From positions 3,720,001 to 3,784,000 of the forward strand of contig NZ_CP139487.1 of the NCBI RefSeq assembly GCF_034259205.1: DNA of 64,000 bases, written 5' to 3'. Shown piece after piece: positions 40,922 to 51,569 of the stretch. The notes beneath the pieces are model-generated. The model saw only the letters and a list, made by a program, of their open reading frames with translations. It was not told where the DNA came from and did not search any database. The position numbers and the translations under genes are program-made. Position 1 is the stretch's first letter. The number at the start of each line of letters is the position of its first letter. This DNA comes from Peredibacter starrii. GTDB lineage: Bacteria; Bdellovibrionota; Bacteriovoracia; Bacteriovoracales; Bacteriovoracaceae.

Positions 40922-41305
40922 CTAGTCCCAACCGATAACTTGATAACCTTTTTCGGCCAGGCATTGATTAACATAACGACGTTTTAATTCATCCGGTTTA
41001 ATTGCCCCTGCAGTTCCACCACCAGCTGCACCAATGGCTCCCCCACGAACCGCTCCTCTTCCCATATTCCCGGTGAACACACCACTCACAGCACCCATGG
41101 CGGCACCAATAGCAGCACCGGCACCTGCGCCCTTCGCAACTTGTTTTCCCTTGGAGCTCTCCAGATATGCATCTGCATCAGCGATACACTGATCGGTGTC
41201 TTTCTTGGCAGTTTCCTTACCGACTGATTTCAACTTTTGATTGGGATACAGCTGAGGTTTAGAAGCACAAGAGACGACAAGAATGAGGAGTAAAAGGTAT
41301 CTCAT
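40922..41305 (-). CDS. Glycine-zipper lipoprotein
   Basis: The 127-residue product has a short lipoprotein signal (LLLILVVSC, Cys13), a helical segment with two further cysteines, and a glycine-zipper membrane-like region (about 58-100, AGAGAAIGAAMGAVSG and GAIGAAGGGTAGAI), followed by DELKRRYVNQCLAEKGYQVIGWD. Glycine-zipper lipoproteins of this kind sit in the outer membrane and are often stress related. Likely an operon with gloA. Divergent from terC. Confidence 0.82.
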   Translation of the reverse strand: MRYLLLLILVVSCASKPQLYPNQKLKSVGKETAKKDTDQCIADADAYLESSKGKQVAKGAGAGAAIGAAMGAVSGVFTGNMGRGAVRGGAIGAAGGGTAGAIKPDELKRRYVNQCLAEKGYQVIGWD

Positions 41306-41374
41306 AATTTTCTCCAGATGACATTTCCCATATTATACCAGAAGATTTCCCTGCAACTATTGTTGAGGAGATTT

Positions 41375-42097
41375 ATGATCGAACTAAGCGCCGCCAATTT
41401 AACATCGTTAGTTACTTTGACTGCAATGGAAACCGTTCTGGGTATTGATAATATCATCTTTATCGCTATCCTGGTGGCAAAACTCCCTCAAGAATCTCAA
41501 AACAAAATCAGAAATCTCGGAATTGGTCTGGCGTTGATTATCCGCGTTCTTCTTCTGTTCTCAATTAGCTGGATCATGACGCTGACAGAACCATTGTTTG
41601 CCGTTATGGATCATTCATTCTCAGGTCGCGATCTTATTCTTCTTGGTGGAGGTCTGTTCTTGATTGGTAAATCAACTTTTGAAATCCACCATAAGGTTGA
41701 AGGAGATCCACAAGTTCACTTGCATGAGGCAGAGAAGAACGTAAAAAAGAAAGTTAGCCCAGGTATGATGCTGCTTCAGATTCTCATTCTCGATATCGTA
41801 TTTTCATTAGATTCAGTAATCACCGCAGTAGGTATGGCCAATCAAATTTCCATCATGGTGATTGCGATGGTCATCTCTATGATTATTATGCTGGCATCTG
41901 CCGGTCAGATCAGTTCTTTCGTGGATAAACATCCAACGATCAAAATTCTTGCTCTGGCGTTCTTACTACTAATTGGTGTGATGCTGGTTGCAGAAGGAAT
42001 GGGAGCTCATGTTTCGAAGGGCTATATCTACTTCGCCATGGCGTTCTCACTTGCGGTAGAGCTTTTGAATATGCGCTACCGCAAGAAACACGTTTAA
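41375..42097 (+). CDS. TerC-family integral membrane protein
   Basis: Start at the ATG with the GAGGAG ribosome-binding site (41375) gives 240 residues; the upstream in-frame ATG at 41318 has none. Seven or so membrane helices with the family motifs METVLGIDNIIFIAIL and DIVFSLDSVITAVGMA, each holding an acidic pair within the membrane (ExxLGxDNI and FSLDSV). TerC/Alx proteins export manganese, helping metalate secreted proteins and resist tellurite. The C-terminal CBS domains of longer paralogues are absent. Followed by a convergent HTH gene three bases on. Confidence 0.93.
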   Translation: MIELSAANLTSLVTLTAMETVLGIDNIIFIAILVAKLPQESQNKIRNLGIGLALIIRVLLLFSISWIMTLTEPLFAVMDHSFSGRDLILLGGGLFLIGKSTFEIHHKVEGDPQVHLHEAEKNVKKKVSPGMMLLQILILDIVFSLDSVITAVGMANQISIMVIAMVISMIIMLASAGQISSFVDKHPTIKILALAFLLLIGVMLVAEGMGAHVSKGYIYFAMAFSLAVELLNMRYRKKHV

Positions 42098-42100
42098 TTT

Positions 42101-42340
42101 TTACTGATACTCTTTCGGGAACAAGTCAGCGTTTAGATGACGTAGGACTTGAAGAACTTTAGCAAGATGTAGATTTTCATCTCCACCTTCAAGGCGTTTT
42201 AAAAAGGCCAGACCAACACCTGAGCTTTTTGCTAAATGCTCTTGTGTGTAGCCACGCTCTTTTCTTCTTTTACGAATGAAGTAGGCAACAGATCCAATTT
42301 CTCTTTCAATTTCCGCGTTTGAACGGCGAATAACTTCCAT
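42101..42340 (-). CDS. Small XRE/HipB-type HTH regulator
   Basis: A 79-residue protein with one helix-turn-helix of the Cro/C1 type (about 18-70: IRKRRKERGYTQEHLAKSSGVGLAFLKRLE). The N-terminal extension and the LEGGDENLHLAKVLQVLRHLNADL end are like HipB/y4mF antitoxins. No HipA-type kinase or other toxin gene lies on either side: downstream is convergent terC and upstream is the ankyrin gene 125 bases away on the same strand. It is therefore an orphan regulator. GGAGGATGAC ribosome-binding site. Confidence 0.85.
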   Translation of the reverse strand: MEVIRRSNAEIEREIGSVAYFIRKRRKERGYTQEHLAKSSGVGLAFLKRLEGGDENLHLAKVLQVLRHLNADLFPKEYQ

Positions 42341-42465
42341 GTCATCCTCCCCTTTTACTCACCATTTTAATGCTAAAAGCATTTTGTGCAAGTAAGAAGA
42401 GGAAGAGCTGGAATTTGATACTAAAATCTTTTTACTCAACTTCTTTTAGACTCAAATACGAGCTG

Positions 42466-43326
42466 TTAATCAGCAAATTCTGAATACTCAGCCGTCTCTG
42501 TTGCTTCAAGCGGTCTTTCATCTGGTTCGATGAGTGCCGAATGGTCTACGATTTGATCCTTAGGGATCACGCGTTTTTTATAAAAGTTTGGTTCTTCGGC
42601 CTTCACTGATGCAATGGTTCTGGCCGGAGCTTCAAATGATGTAACGAAGGCCATCAAAGCAGCGTCTTTCTTTTTCTTCAGAATCGAAAGCGCAGTAAGT
42701 CCTCTTCCGTCCTTCTTATTAAAGTCGGCCTTTTGTTCTTTCCAATAAGAGAGCATCGGCAAACAGTCATTTTCAGCAGCAATGGTTAATGGAGTAGACC
42801 CGTCCTTGGCCTTGGCGTCCCAACGAAGCTGCCCTTTTTCATGCAGAATCGCAGTCAGCTTATGTGCACAAGCGGCACTCGCCATATGAAGAAGTGTCCA
42901 CCCCTTTGGGCCATAGGCCAATTGATACTTTGGATTCTCAAGGGCCATCTGAGAAAGGAGTTCAGGATTATTTTTTCCAATTGAAAGAGAAACAACGTCG
43001 AAAGGTTTACCTTCGGTCTGTTGAACGTAAGGTACTTTTTTATTGTGAAGGTACTTCATGAAAGAAGCACGTTCAAAATAAGACATCCCTTGAGCAACAG
43101 TGTAGACCTGCCCATCGATTGCAGGAAGATTGTCATGTAGCTTACCACCTGCCTCAATGAATGCTTCAAATGCCTTCTGGTCGTTCTTAATGAGAGCGAG
43201 AAGAGCATCATCGGTTGAGCCTGAACCATTCTGTGCATTTTTTGGATTTGAAAGAAGCCAGACAGTCGAAACTGCAACTACACCTAATAGACAAGCAGCT
43301 GAAATCAGAGCGCGCTTATTATCCAC
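42466..43326 (-). CDS. Membrane-anchored ankyrin-repeat protein
   Basis: The 286-residue product has one N-terminal membrane segment (about 7-26) and then about four to five ankyrin repeats (about 55-245); the best are KGWTLLHMASAACAHKLTAI, DGSTPLTIAAENDCLPMLSY and GRGLTALSILKKKKDAALM. An acidic tail closes the protein. Orientation is probably periplasmic for the repeats. Ankyrin proteins bind other proteins; the partner is unknown. Apparently monocistronic. Confidence 0.87.
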   Translation of the reverse strand: MDNKRALISAACLLGVVAVSTVWLLSNPKNAQNGSGSTDDALLALIKNDQKAFEAFIEAGGKLHDNLPAIDGQVYTVAQGMSYFERASFMKYLHNKKVPYVQQTEGKPFDVVSLSIGKNNPELLSQMALENPKYQLAYGPKGWTLLHMASAACAHKLTAILHEKGQLRWDAKAKDGSTPLTIAAENDCLPMLSYWKEQKADFNKKDGRGLTALSILKKKKDAALMAFVTSFEAPARTIASVKAEEPNFYKKRVIPKDQIVDHSALIEPDERPLEATETAEYSEFAD

Positions 43327-43473
43327 AAATTCCCCCCATGGAAGTAGTGATCAAACGGCATCATTCTAATTTAAGACGCAACCTGAGAATGGGAATTAAT
43401 GTGCAAAATCCATGAATCTGAGCTCTTAGTTAAATAGGCCCTGCACCAAAAACAAAATTTATGACACGAAAAT

Positions 43474-43501
43474 TTGGCAGTTAGAGATTATAAGTTACAA
43501 T
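43474..43501 (+). promoter_or_regulatory. Promoter placed for a leaderless transcript of the gene at 43508
   Basis: TTGGCA (43474-43479), 16-base spacer, TACAAT (43496-43501). The expected start falls on or beside the ATG at 43508, and there is no Shine-Dalgarno. Confidence 0.6.
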
Positions 43502-43507
43502 AATTCC

Positions 43508-44422
43508 ATGAGGTATATCCTTCTCTTGACTCTCCTCATTCAGGCCTTTGATGCATTCTCTTCTCCTGCAGAAGAGCCGCCTGATACCTCTATTCGCTTT
43601 TTGGAATCGGCCCGTGAAATTTTCGGGACACAAGCTAACTTTGCGGCCAACCGCCTCGATTCCTTCTTTGCTACGGAACGAGCAGACGATGAATTTGGAA
43701 GAAGTCGAATCCGTATTCGTTCTCAATATTTTATCCGTGAAAGAGCGGTCTCTGATCTTAACAATCAGTATCGTGTTAACTTAAAACTTCCCCGCCTTGA
43801 GCAAAAGTTTCGTTACGATGACGAAGACGAGAACAGAAAAAAGAAGCGAAGAAAAAATAGTCCTGTTAGAGAAGCGGATCTAACTGAGAAACTAACCAGA
43901 GATAGAATCGCCACAGGCTGGCTCTTCAATGCCGACGTTGGCGTAACTGCCGCCATTCCTCCCCGCTTAACGACGCGAGGTCGTATTCGTAAGACTTTTC
44001 TGACCGGAACCTTGATCAATCGTTTCGTGGAACAGCTTACCTATGTGACGAGCGAAGATGGACTTCAGGAAGAGACCCAACTGAATACAGACTATATTTA
44101 CTCCGACGAGTTTTTCTTTCGATTTGTTAATGAAAAGAGATGGCAGATTCTTCAAAAAGAATTTAATACCAATCATGGTCCAACCTGGTGGCATCGATTG
44201 ACCGAGGATGATGCTTTTATCTACGGGGCAACTTTCCAGACCATCATTAACAATAGTCCTTGGTATGTGAATAATTACAGACTGAGTGTTAACTACCGTC
44301 GAAATTTATATCGACAATGGATTTATTTCGATGTGATTCCTGGTCTGGATTTTCCTAAAGTCTGGTCGTTCCGCCGTACACCCTTCATCACCCTTCAGCT
44401 TGAAGTTCTCTTCGGAACATAG
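43508..44422 (+). CDS. Outer-membrane/secreted protein of unknown function, barrel-like
   Basis: The 304-residue product has a signal peptide (about 1-18) and then a charged Arg-rich region (about 60-140, including a DEDENRKKKRRKN linker) and a C-terminal half with alternating aromatic strands (NNYRLSVNYRRNLYRQWIYF; TPFITLQLEVLFGT) that end like an outer-membrane barrel. I do not recognise a family. Its last 35 bases overlap the convergent dehydratase gene. The ATG has no Shine-Dalgarno and directly follows a promoter-like pair, so the mRNA is probably leaderless. Confidence 0.72.
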   Translation: MRYILLLTLLIQAFDAFSSPAEEPPDTSIRFLESAREIFGTQANFAANRLDSFFATERADDEFGRSRIRIRSQYFIRERAVSDLNNQYRVNLKLPRLEQKFRYDDEDENRKKKRRKNSPVREADLTEKLTRDRIATGWLFNADVGVTAAIPPRLTTRGRIRKTFLTGTLINRFVEQLTYVTSEDGLQEETQLNTDYIYSDEFFFRFVNEKRWQILQKEFNTNHGPTWWHRLTEDDAFIYGATFQTIINNSPWYVNNYRLSVNYRRNLYRQWIYFDVIPGLDFPKVWSFRRTPFITLQLEVLFGT

Positions 44423-45512
44423 TTACGGAACTATTACCGGCCCGCGGATTCACCACTAAAGAATATGGTTCGTCGGCGCTGAGATATTTCAAAAGGACGA
44501 GGGCCTCTTCATCTTTTTTTAAAGCAAGACCTATCATTCTCTGAATGACTTCGATGCTTTCTTCGCTAATATTTTTTCGCGGCAGAACCAAAATATCCTG
44601 GTGCTCAGTAGGAGCTTCATCACCAATCAGATAGAGCTCTTCAAAAAGTTTTTCCCCAGGTCGCACTTGAGTAAAAACAATCGGAACATCTTCTTCACTT
44701 TTACCAAACTGCTGAAGCACTTTCTTCGCCATCTCCACTACTTTAACTGGTTCTCCCATCTTAAGGATATTCACATCTCCGGGACTAGAAATCTCACCGG
44801 CCTTTAGCACTAACCTGACTGCTTCTTCAATCAGCATAAAGTATCTCATCATTTCTGGATGAGTAATCGTAATGGGCCCACCGGAGAGAATTTGCTTCTC
44901 TAAAAGAGGAATCAAACTTCCTGAACTTCCTAAGACGTTTCCGAACCTGACCGAGCAATACCTGTCTCCACTCTTTTCTGCGGCATGTGTAATCAGCATT
45001 TCACAGACCCGTTTGGTGGCACCCATAACACTTATAGGATTTACGGCCTTGTCCGTAGACACCATCACAAAAGAATTTACCCCAAAGTTCAGGGCACAAT
45101 CTATGAGGTGCTTGGTACCTAAAACATTATTGATGATGGCCGTAAAAGGATTGCGCTCGACCAAGTGTACATGCTTATAAGCGGCGGCATGATAGATGTA
45201 TTGAGGACGAAATTTTTCGAATATGGCCTGCAAAGAAGCTTTGTCTTTAATATCTCCCAAAATTGAAATAATCTCTGACAGAGAAGTCAGCTCTCGAAGC
45301 TCCAGATCAATGTTATAAAGATTAAACTCAGAATGATCCAAAAGGAGTAGTTTCTTTGGTCTCATCTGGAGAATTTGTCTTGCTAACTCACTTCCGATTG
45401 AACCGCCAGCACCAGTGATCAACACCACACTATTACTCAATTGATCCTCAACATGACCAAGATCAACTTCCACCGGATTTCGATTAAGTAATTTATGTAA
45501 GTCCAAGCTCAT
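44388..45512 (-). CDS. Nucleotide-sugar 4,6-dehydratase (CapD/PglF/FlaA1-like), soluble form
   Basis: Extended SDR enzyme acting on UDP-GlcNAc or a related sugar, giving a 4-keto-6-deoxy sugar for surface glycan. The ATG at 45512 gives 374 residues, starting just before the family's LLNRNPVEVDL lead-in. NAD-binding GAGGSIGSELARQIL (about 32-46), SxxK-type catalytic region FVMVSTDKAVNPISVMGATKR and RFGNVLGSSGSLIPL are present. The membrane half of PglF/WbpM-type enzymes is absent, so this is the short form. It stands alone, 6 kb from the glycosyltransferase pair at 34781. Start has no clear ribosome-binding site; a weak promoter-like pair precedes it. Confidence 0.9.
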   Translation of the reverse strand: MSLDLHKLLNRNPVEVDLGHVEDQLSNSVVLITGAGGSIGSELARQILQMRPKKLLLLDHSEFNLYNIDLELRELTSLSEIISILGDIKDKASLQAIFEKFRPQYIYHAAAYKHVHLVERNPFTAIINNVLGTKHLIDCALNFGVNSFVMVSTDKAVNPISVMGATKRVCEMLITHAAEKSGDRYCSVRFGNVLGSSGSLIPLLEKQILSGGPITITHPEMMRYFMLIEEAVRLVLKAGEISSPGDVNILKMGEPVKVVEMAKKVLQQFGKSEEDVPIVFTQVRPGEKLFEELYLIGDEAPTEHQDILVLPRKNISEESIEVIQRMIGLALKKDEEALVLLKYLSADEPYSLVVNPRAGNSSVTMFRRELQAEG

Positions 45513-45639
45513 GACTAAACTAAACCAAGAAATCCCAAGATGGTCCAATCTAAATTTTTGGTCTTCCTCATCAATTTAGTTCTAGGGCATCACTCTCTTA
45601 TTTTATGATTATAGGACCATCAATTTTGAGGATAATGAA

Positions 45640-45984
45640 GTGTCTAAGATCCGTTCAGAAGTCAATTTCGAGACCCGCAATGGTCGCACCCTCTCTCATC
45701 GCAGAGAGTTTTTTGAAAATGGAATTCTATTCAGGGAAGGCCACTACTCTAAAAGTCAGGCCAGTTGGGGTTGGGACATCCCTATCGGAACCGTCAAAAC
45801 CTTCGATGAAAATGGAACTTTGAGAAAGGAAGAGCACTTCGATGAAACCGGCTCGCTCAGTGGTGAAAGCAAGTACTTCACTGCCAAGGGCGAACTCCAG
45901 CGAACTGCCACCTACAGTGATGGAAAACTGAAGGATGAGAAAGTGTTAATCGATTTGAGTATTAAAGAAATAAAAGTGATCTAA
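45640..45984 (+). CDS. MORN_2/YwqK-type repeat protein
   Basis: The GTG at 45640 has a GAGGATAA ribosome-binding site nine bases upstream; no ATG is available in frame. The 114-residue product contains three or four copies of a 20-odd-residue motif with FxENGxLxxExxF character (FFENGILFREGHYS, FDENGTLRKEEHFDETGSL, FTAKGELQRTATYSDGKL). This is the MORN-like repeat of YwqK-type proteins. Curiously the codons upstream of GTG also read as sensible protein for about 18 residues before a stop, so the gene may have lost its original start. No signal peptide is visible. Confidence 0.68.
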   Translation: MSKIRSEVNFETRNGRTLSHRREFFENGILFREGHYSKSQASWGWDIPIGTVKTFDENGTLRKEEHFDETGSLSGESKYFTAKGELQRTATYSDGKLKDEKVLIDLSIKEIKVI

Positions 45985-46014
45985 AAAAAAAAGGGCCCCG
46001 TTAGGGGCCCTCAT
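45984..46014. terminator. Bidirectional intrinsic terminator
   Basis: AGGGCCCC/GGGGCCCT stem with GTTA loop (45992-46011), A-run before and T-run after, between the MORN-repeat gene and the convergent pyrophosphatase gene. Confidence 0.93.
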
Positions 46015-46016
46015 TT

Positions 46017-48077
<2,061 letters not shown>

Positions 48078-48223
48078 GCTGATCTCCTCAATATAGTGCA
48101 GAAAAATTTTGTATAGAATTTTGTACTAAAGATGACGGGTATCGTAAATGTAAAATAGGGAAAAGACGTAGATGACTTGGAGCGGCGCGAACGCTCATTG
48201 AAAACGTTCGCACCTGAAAAGAA

Positions 48224-48670
48224 TTACTTACAGATTCCGACGCCCCAACCTAGGGTGAACACCTTTCCAAGCACATTGCCATAATTATCAACGACAACGC
48301 TTAAAGTGATTCCTGCACCGTCATCGCGATTAGCAAATGGGTGAAAATCATACGTTGTTACTGCGACTGCTTTTGCAGTAGGAAGTTTCGCGATTTTTAA
48401 AATCGACTTCACTCTCTCTAGCTCGTGCTTTGAAGTGGTATAACGAACATCAATTTGTTTTTCAGTCGGGGCCTGTTTTCCATCCACCATAATTTTAGCA
48501 GAGTAATTATTCATGTTACGGTTAACCACGATTGAAAAATTGATTGGTTCCAAATGAGGAAGATCATCAGTTCCTGAGATGAATTGGCCGTTACGGCAAG
48601 TTTCAACCACGGCCCCGAAAGAGTGAGCTGAAAACAGAATGAAAGCGACTAAAATCAAAAGATTTTTCAT
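48224..48670 (-). CDS. Small secreted protein of unknown function
   Basis: A 148-residue product with a signal peptide (about 1-19), two cysteines (ETCRNG near the start and GVGICK at the end) positioned to close a disulfide ring, and predominantly beta strands. The region NFSIVVNRNMNNYSAKIMVDG is followed by ITLSVVVDNYGNVLGKVF. Not recognised. It has a GGGAGATC ribosome-binding site and is monocistronic. A GCGAACG/CGTTCGC hairpin downstream (48187-48211) lacks a U-run, so I do not call it a terminator. Confidence 0.7.
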   Translation of the reverse strand: MKNLLILVAFILFSAHSFGAVVETCRNGQFISGTDDLPHLEPINFSIVVNRNMNNYSAKIMVDGKQAPTEKQIDVRYTTSKHELERVKSILKIAKLPTAKAVAVTTYDFHPFANRDDGAGITLSVVVDNYGNVLGKVFTLGWGVGICK

Positions 48671-48789
48671 GGGAGATCTCCAAATAAATTAGTGGCACAT
48701 CTATAAAACAAATTAATTCGGTCTTAAAGCGAGTATGAAAACCTTCTATGCTCATTTGACGAAGTTTGCGCACTCCCTTAATTTGGAGC

Positions 48790-49317
48790 ATGGTCAATCG
48801 TAGGGAAATTCTCATCCAACATATGGAGGCCCTGGAAGCTCGTGGAATGGGCTGTCTGGGATGCAAAGGTACATGCTGTACTTTCGAGGCCAACTCCATG
48901 CTTTTGACTCCGCTCGAGGCCCATGAGCTTTTCACCTTCCTGCAGTCAAGTGGCCAGCTCACCCCTGAGCTTAAGGCCAAACTAGAAGCTACCATCACCA
49001 CCTATCGCTTAGAACCCAAATACCCTAAAACTCGCTCTTATCTTCGTAAAACTTATACCTGCCCTTTCTTCGGACATATGGAACTCGGTTGTCCTCTTCC
49101 TCGCGAAGTAAAGCCCTATGGCTGCCTTGCCTTTGATTCCCATCATGTGGATCTTAAGGCCTCAGAACACTGCTTTTCAGAGATTGAAATTCTAGAGGAA
49201 CGCGAACGTCTCCACCCAGAGGAAAAAGAGCTCAATGAAAAGATCCAGAAAGACTTTAATATCTTCTGGGAAAAGAGCCCTATTCCTAACGCTCTCCTCG
49301 ATTTTTGGAAAAATTGA
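48790..49317 (+). CDS. YkgJ-family cysteine-cluster protein
   Basis: The ATG at 48790 gives 175 residues; a TTG eight codons earlier is the alternative and neither has an ideal ribosome-binding site (GGAG sits one base before the ATG). The N-terminal GCLGCKGTCCTFEANSMLLTP, cut as GCLGCKGTCC, is the cysteine cluster of YkgJ/UPF0153 proteins, which bind zinc or iron. Other ligand candidates are CPFFGHMELGCPLPRE (Cys pair) and GCLAFDSHH, HCFSE. Cytoplasmic. Physiological role of the family is not established. Confidence 0.82.
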   Translation: MVNRREILIQHMEALEARGMGCLGCKGTCCTFEANSMLLTPLEAHELFTFLQSSGQLTPELKAKLEATITTYRLEPKYPKTRSYLRKTYTCPFFGHMELGCPLPREVKPYGCLAFDSHHVDLKASEHCFSEIEILEERERLHPEEKELNEKIQKDFNIFWEKSPIPNALLDFWKN

Positions 49318-49363
49318 CATTTCTACCCGCATCCAGCTGAAATAGAAGTAACAAGGATGTTAC

Positions 49364-49897
49364 ATGAAATTTCTTCTGCTTTGCTCCCTCTTTACCACTA
49401 CCCTTCTTGCTCAGACCTTCGTTTCAAACGAGACCAAGAGTGATTTCAAATTTCAGGGTACTGTCATCAAGGAAGCCACTCAAAAGAAAGCTGTCATGAC
49501 TATCAGGCAGAGTAATGGCAAACAGGACCTGGTACTGGCCATGGAAGTGAAGGACTTCGAGTTCAAAGATTCCTATCAAAAAGAAGAGTTCAATGACATC
49601 TATATGGAGTCTCACCTCTTCCCACAAATTAGAGTGACCGGACAATTGAGTGAGAGCATTGATCTTACTGCCGATGGTCTATACCCCGTCACATTCAAGG
49701 GACGATTCACCATGAGAAAAATTCCGGTTGAAGTCGAAATTCCGATGAAGTTAGAAATCAAAGATAAGACGATGACGGTTTCTTTTGAAAAAGAAGTGGA
49801 CCTGAAGGCCTTTCAAATTTCATATGCTGGAGCAGGTTCCGCCATCGGCAGAACCGCTACATTTATTTTCAATGGAAAATTAGTTCGAACTCACTAA
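49364..49897 (+). CDS. YceI-like secreted lipid-binding protein
   Basis: The 177-residue product has a signal peptide (about 1-16) and the lipocalin-like strand pattern of YceI: VKDFEFKD, FNDIYMESHLFPQIRVTG (the family has LFDAxKYPxITFxS here), GLYPVTFKGRFTMRKIPVEVEIP and FQISYAGAGSAIGRTATF. YceI proteins bind isoprenoid lipids in the periplasm and respond to stress. AAGGATG ribosome-binding site. Its TAA overlaps the convergent TAG in CTAA. Confidence 0.87.
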   Translation: MKFLLLCSLFTTTLLAQTFVSNETKSDFKFQGTVIKEATQKKAVMTIRQSNGKQDLVLAMEVKDFEFKDSYQKEEFNDIYMESHLFPQIRVTGQLSESIDLTADGLYPVTFKGRFTMRKIPVEVEIPMKLEIKDKTMTVSFEKEVDLKAFQISYAGAGSAIGRTATFIFNGKLVRTH

Positions 49898-50436
49898 GGA
49901 AGTTGAGCGGCCAGGTTCTTTACTTCATCAGATACTTTAGCGTCTGAAATAGGAAGAAAGATTTCCCAGTTATTGATTTGCGTAAGTGTTTTTTTCCAAC
50001 ACACAGCTCGGATGGCCGGAACTAGATCATCGTTCTCAGCACAGCTCTTCATAAACTTCAAAGTCTCTTCGCGCTTTGCAGGATTGGCATTGGCCTCATC
50101 AATCAACTGGCCAATTTTCATTCCACCCTCGACGATAAAATCAGGAGTGTGGTGAACTTCCTCATCGGTCAGACCTTCCAGATCTCTGAGTGACGGAAGC
50201 TCCGTCATCTTAACTGAAAGTTCTTTTGGATCAGTAGATGGAGTTGAAGTCGTTGGGGCCACCTTAGGAATCGCCGGTTTGTGATCGTGGTCATGATCGT
50301 GATCATGCTGCTCAGTCGTCTTTTCAGACTCTGTTTCAGAAACCGTCGTTTCAGTGGATTTGTTTCGGAGAAACATCATCGCCCCGAGAACCAGGGCGAT
50401 GACGACAACAAGTGATAACTTGGTTTTTCTATTCAT
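49894..50436 (-). CDS. Membrane-anchored protein with His-Asp repeat
   Basis: The 180-residue product has one N-terminal membrane helix (about 7-24), a Thr/Ser/Glu-rich linker holding HDHDHDHDHK (about 44-53), a Pro/Thr/Ser stretch and a C-terminal helical domain with two cysteines (KSCAEND, RAVCWKK). The His-Asp tract is a typical metal-binding run and should lie in the periplasm. It is the second gene behind the HEXXH protein at 50436, overlapping it in TAATG, so the two are translated together. A metallochaperone-like or metal-buffer role for the protease is an inference from this arrangement. No family recognised. Confidence 0.72.
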   Translation of the reverse strand: MNRKTKLSLVVVIALVLGAMMFLRNKSTETTVSETESEKTTEQHDHDHDHDHKPAIPKVAPTTSTPSTDPKELSVKMTELPSLRDLEGLTDEEVHHTPDFIVEGGMKIGQLIDEANANPAKREETLKFMKSCAENDDLVPAIRAVCWKKTLTQINNWEIFLPISDAKVSDEVKNLAAQLP

Positions 50437-51569
50437 TACTTTCTAATCTTAAGAGAACGATCCATCATCTGTTGAGAAGCTTGTAGAGAAATTGCCTGCC
50501 ACTGACCTTCTGGTCTTGGGTCTAGGATGATGTTCTTGCTTGGCATATTTGAAGGAACATTTCTCTTGTCGTTTTCTAGCTGAGCGATGCGAGCTTCAAG
50601 GTTTTTGATTTCAGCATCAATTTCAGCTTGAACGTCAGGCTTCTGAGAAGGACGCATGGCCTTATATTGCTCGATTGTTTGTTTCTTCTGGTCAATCTGA
50701 GTCTGAATCACGAAACGCTTAGCATCAGGCGTAAGTTTCAGAATACGGTTTAATGAATCTGCAACCTTCACAGTCAAAGCACCAAGTTCTTTTTCAGAAC
50801 ACTTCGTACAGTTCATAAGCATGTGCTTCTCTGAAAGACCGCCAACTGTATAAGAACCGTTTACTGAGAATTCACAGGCCGCAGCACCTTTATACGGGTG
50901 ATTTGGAGGACAGATATCGTGTGTGAACGAGTTGCTCTTCCCGTTACCGTCAGAGTGACGAGCTTCGTGGAAAAGTGTTCCTAGACGAGAAATTGAGTTC
51001 GCAGGTGCATTTACGTCAGGATTAAGAAGGAAGCGTGGAAGGAAAAGACCTTCACCAACTTGAAGAAGTCCAACGCGTGCAGAAGTAAGCATTACTTTCT
51101 CACCGTCGAAGTTAACACCTAGAAGAACGTTGGCCTGCTTACCCATAAGGTAAACTGCGCCACCGAGGTTAGACATAACAACAACTGGTTTATTCTCTTT
51201 GCTCTTTTCACCGTCAGCTTGCATTGACGAGAAAGCATCCGGAAGCGGAGTATTTGGAAATTTGTAACCAGAGGTCTGAAGAACAGTTCTGTCATCAAGC
51301 TGGTAGCTTTCGCCAACGATATAGCGAACACGGTTTACAAGCCAGTTATGCATGTTAGGACCATCGCCCTTAGTAACCTGGGCCGTGCCCATGAAGATAG
51401 GATCTGGTCTTGTAACTGGAGTGTTATATAAATAACCCAAATCAACTTTAAGTTGATCGATTTGAACTTTAGGCATCGAAGAGTGAAATTTCATTCCACC
51501 GAATTCAGTCGCAGCAAATGCAGACGTGAGGGTGGTAGCAGCTAGAGTAAGTACAGCAAGTAGTTTCAT
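50436..51569 (-). CDS. Secreted HEXXH putative metalloprotease, paralogue A
   Basis: The 377-residue product has a signal peptide (about 1-19) and the motif LFHEARHSDGNG (His201, Glu202, His205), a zinc HEXXH site in a helix, followed by a Cys-containing region (DICPPNHPY, AACEFSVNGSYTVGGLSE, MNCTKCSEKE) and a C-terminal coiled coil (about 300-355). Strongly similar along its length to the neighbour at 51761. The third zinc ligand is not obvious; His216 or a Cys/His after it are candidates. I know no named family for this pair. Cotranscribed with the His-Asp-rich gene. Its GAAAGGAATG start has AAAGGA close to the ATG. Confidence 0.75.
   Translation of the reverse strand: MKLLAVLTLAATTLTSAFAATEFGGMKFHSSMPKVQIDQLKVDLGYLYNTPVTRPDPIFMGTAQVTKGDGPNMHNWLVNRVRYIVGESYQLDDRTVLQTSGYKFPNTPLPDAFSSMQADGEKSKENKPVVVMSNLGGAVYLMGKQANVLLGVNFDGEKVMLTSARVGLLQVGEGLFLPRFLLNPDVNAPANSISRLGTLFHEARHSDGNGKSNSFTHDICPPNHPYKGAAACEFSVNGSYTVGGLSEKHMLMNCTKCSEKELGALTVKVADSLNRILKLTPDAKRFVIQTQIDQKKQTIEQYKAMRPSQKPDVQAEIDAEIKNLEARIAQLENDKRNVPSNMPSKNIILDPRPEGQWQAISLQASQQMMDRSLKIRK

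Noticed and set aside
45605-45823. 72-codon frame overlapping the MORN-repeat gene
   Set aside because: The repeat motif is in the other frame; this one has no ribosome-binding site and no motif.
48187-48211. GCGAACG/CGTTCGC hairpin downstream of the secreted-protein gene
   Set aside because: No U-run follows on either strand, so I do not call it an intrinsic terminator.
48603-49001. Minus-strand open frame opposite the YkgJ-family gene
   Set aside because: No recognisable protein features; the plus-strand frame has the conserved Cys cluster, and this frame also overlaps the secreted-protein gene at 48224.
50283-50312. Short DNA repeat of gatcgtg/gatcatg type as a regulatory element
   Set aside because: It is the coding sequence of the His-Asp tract and is explained by that.
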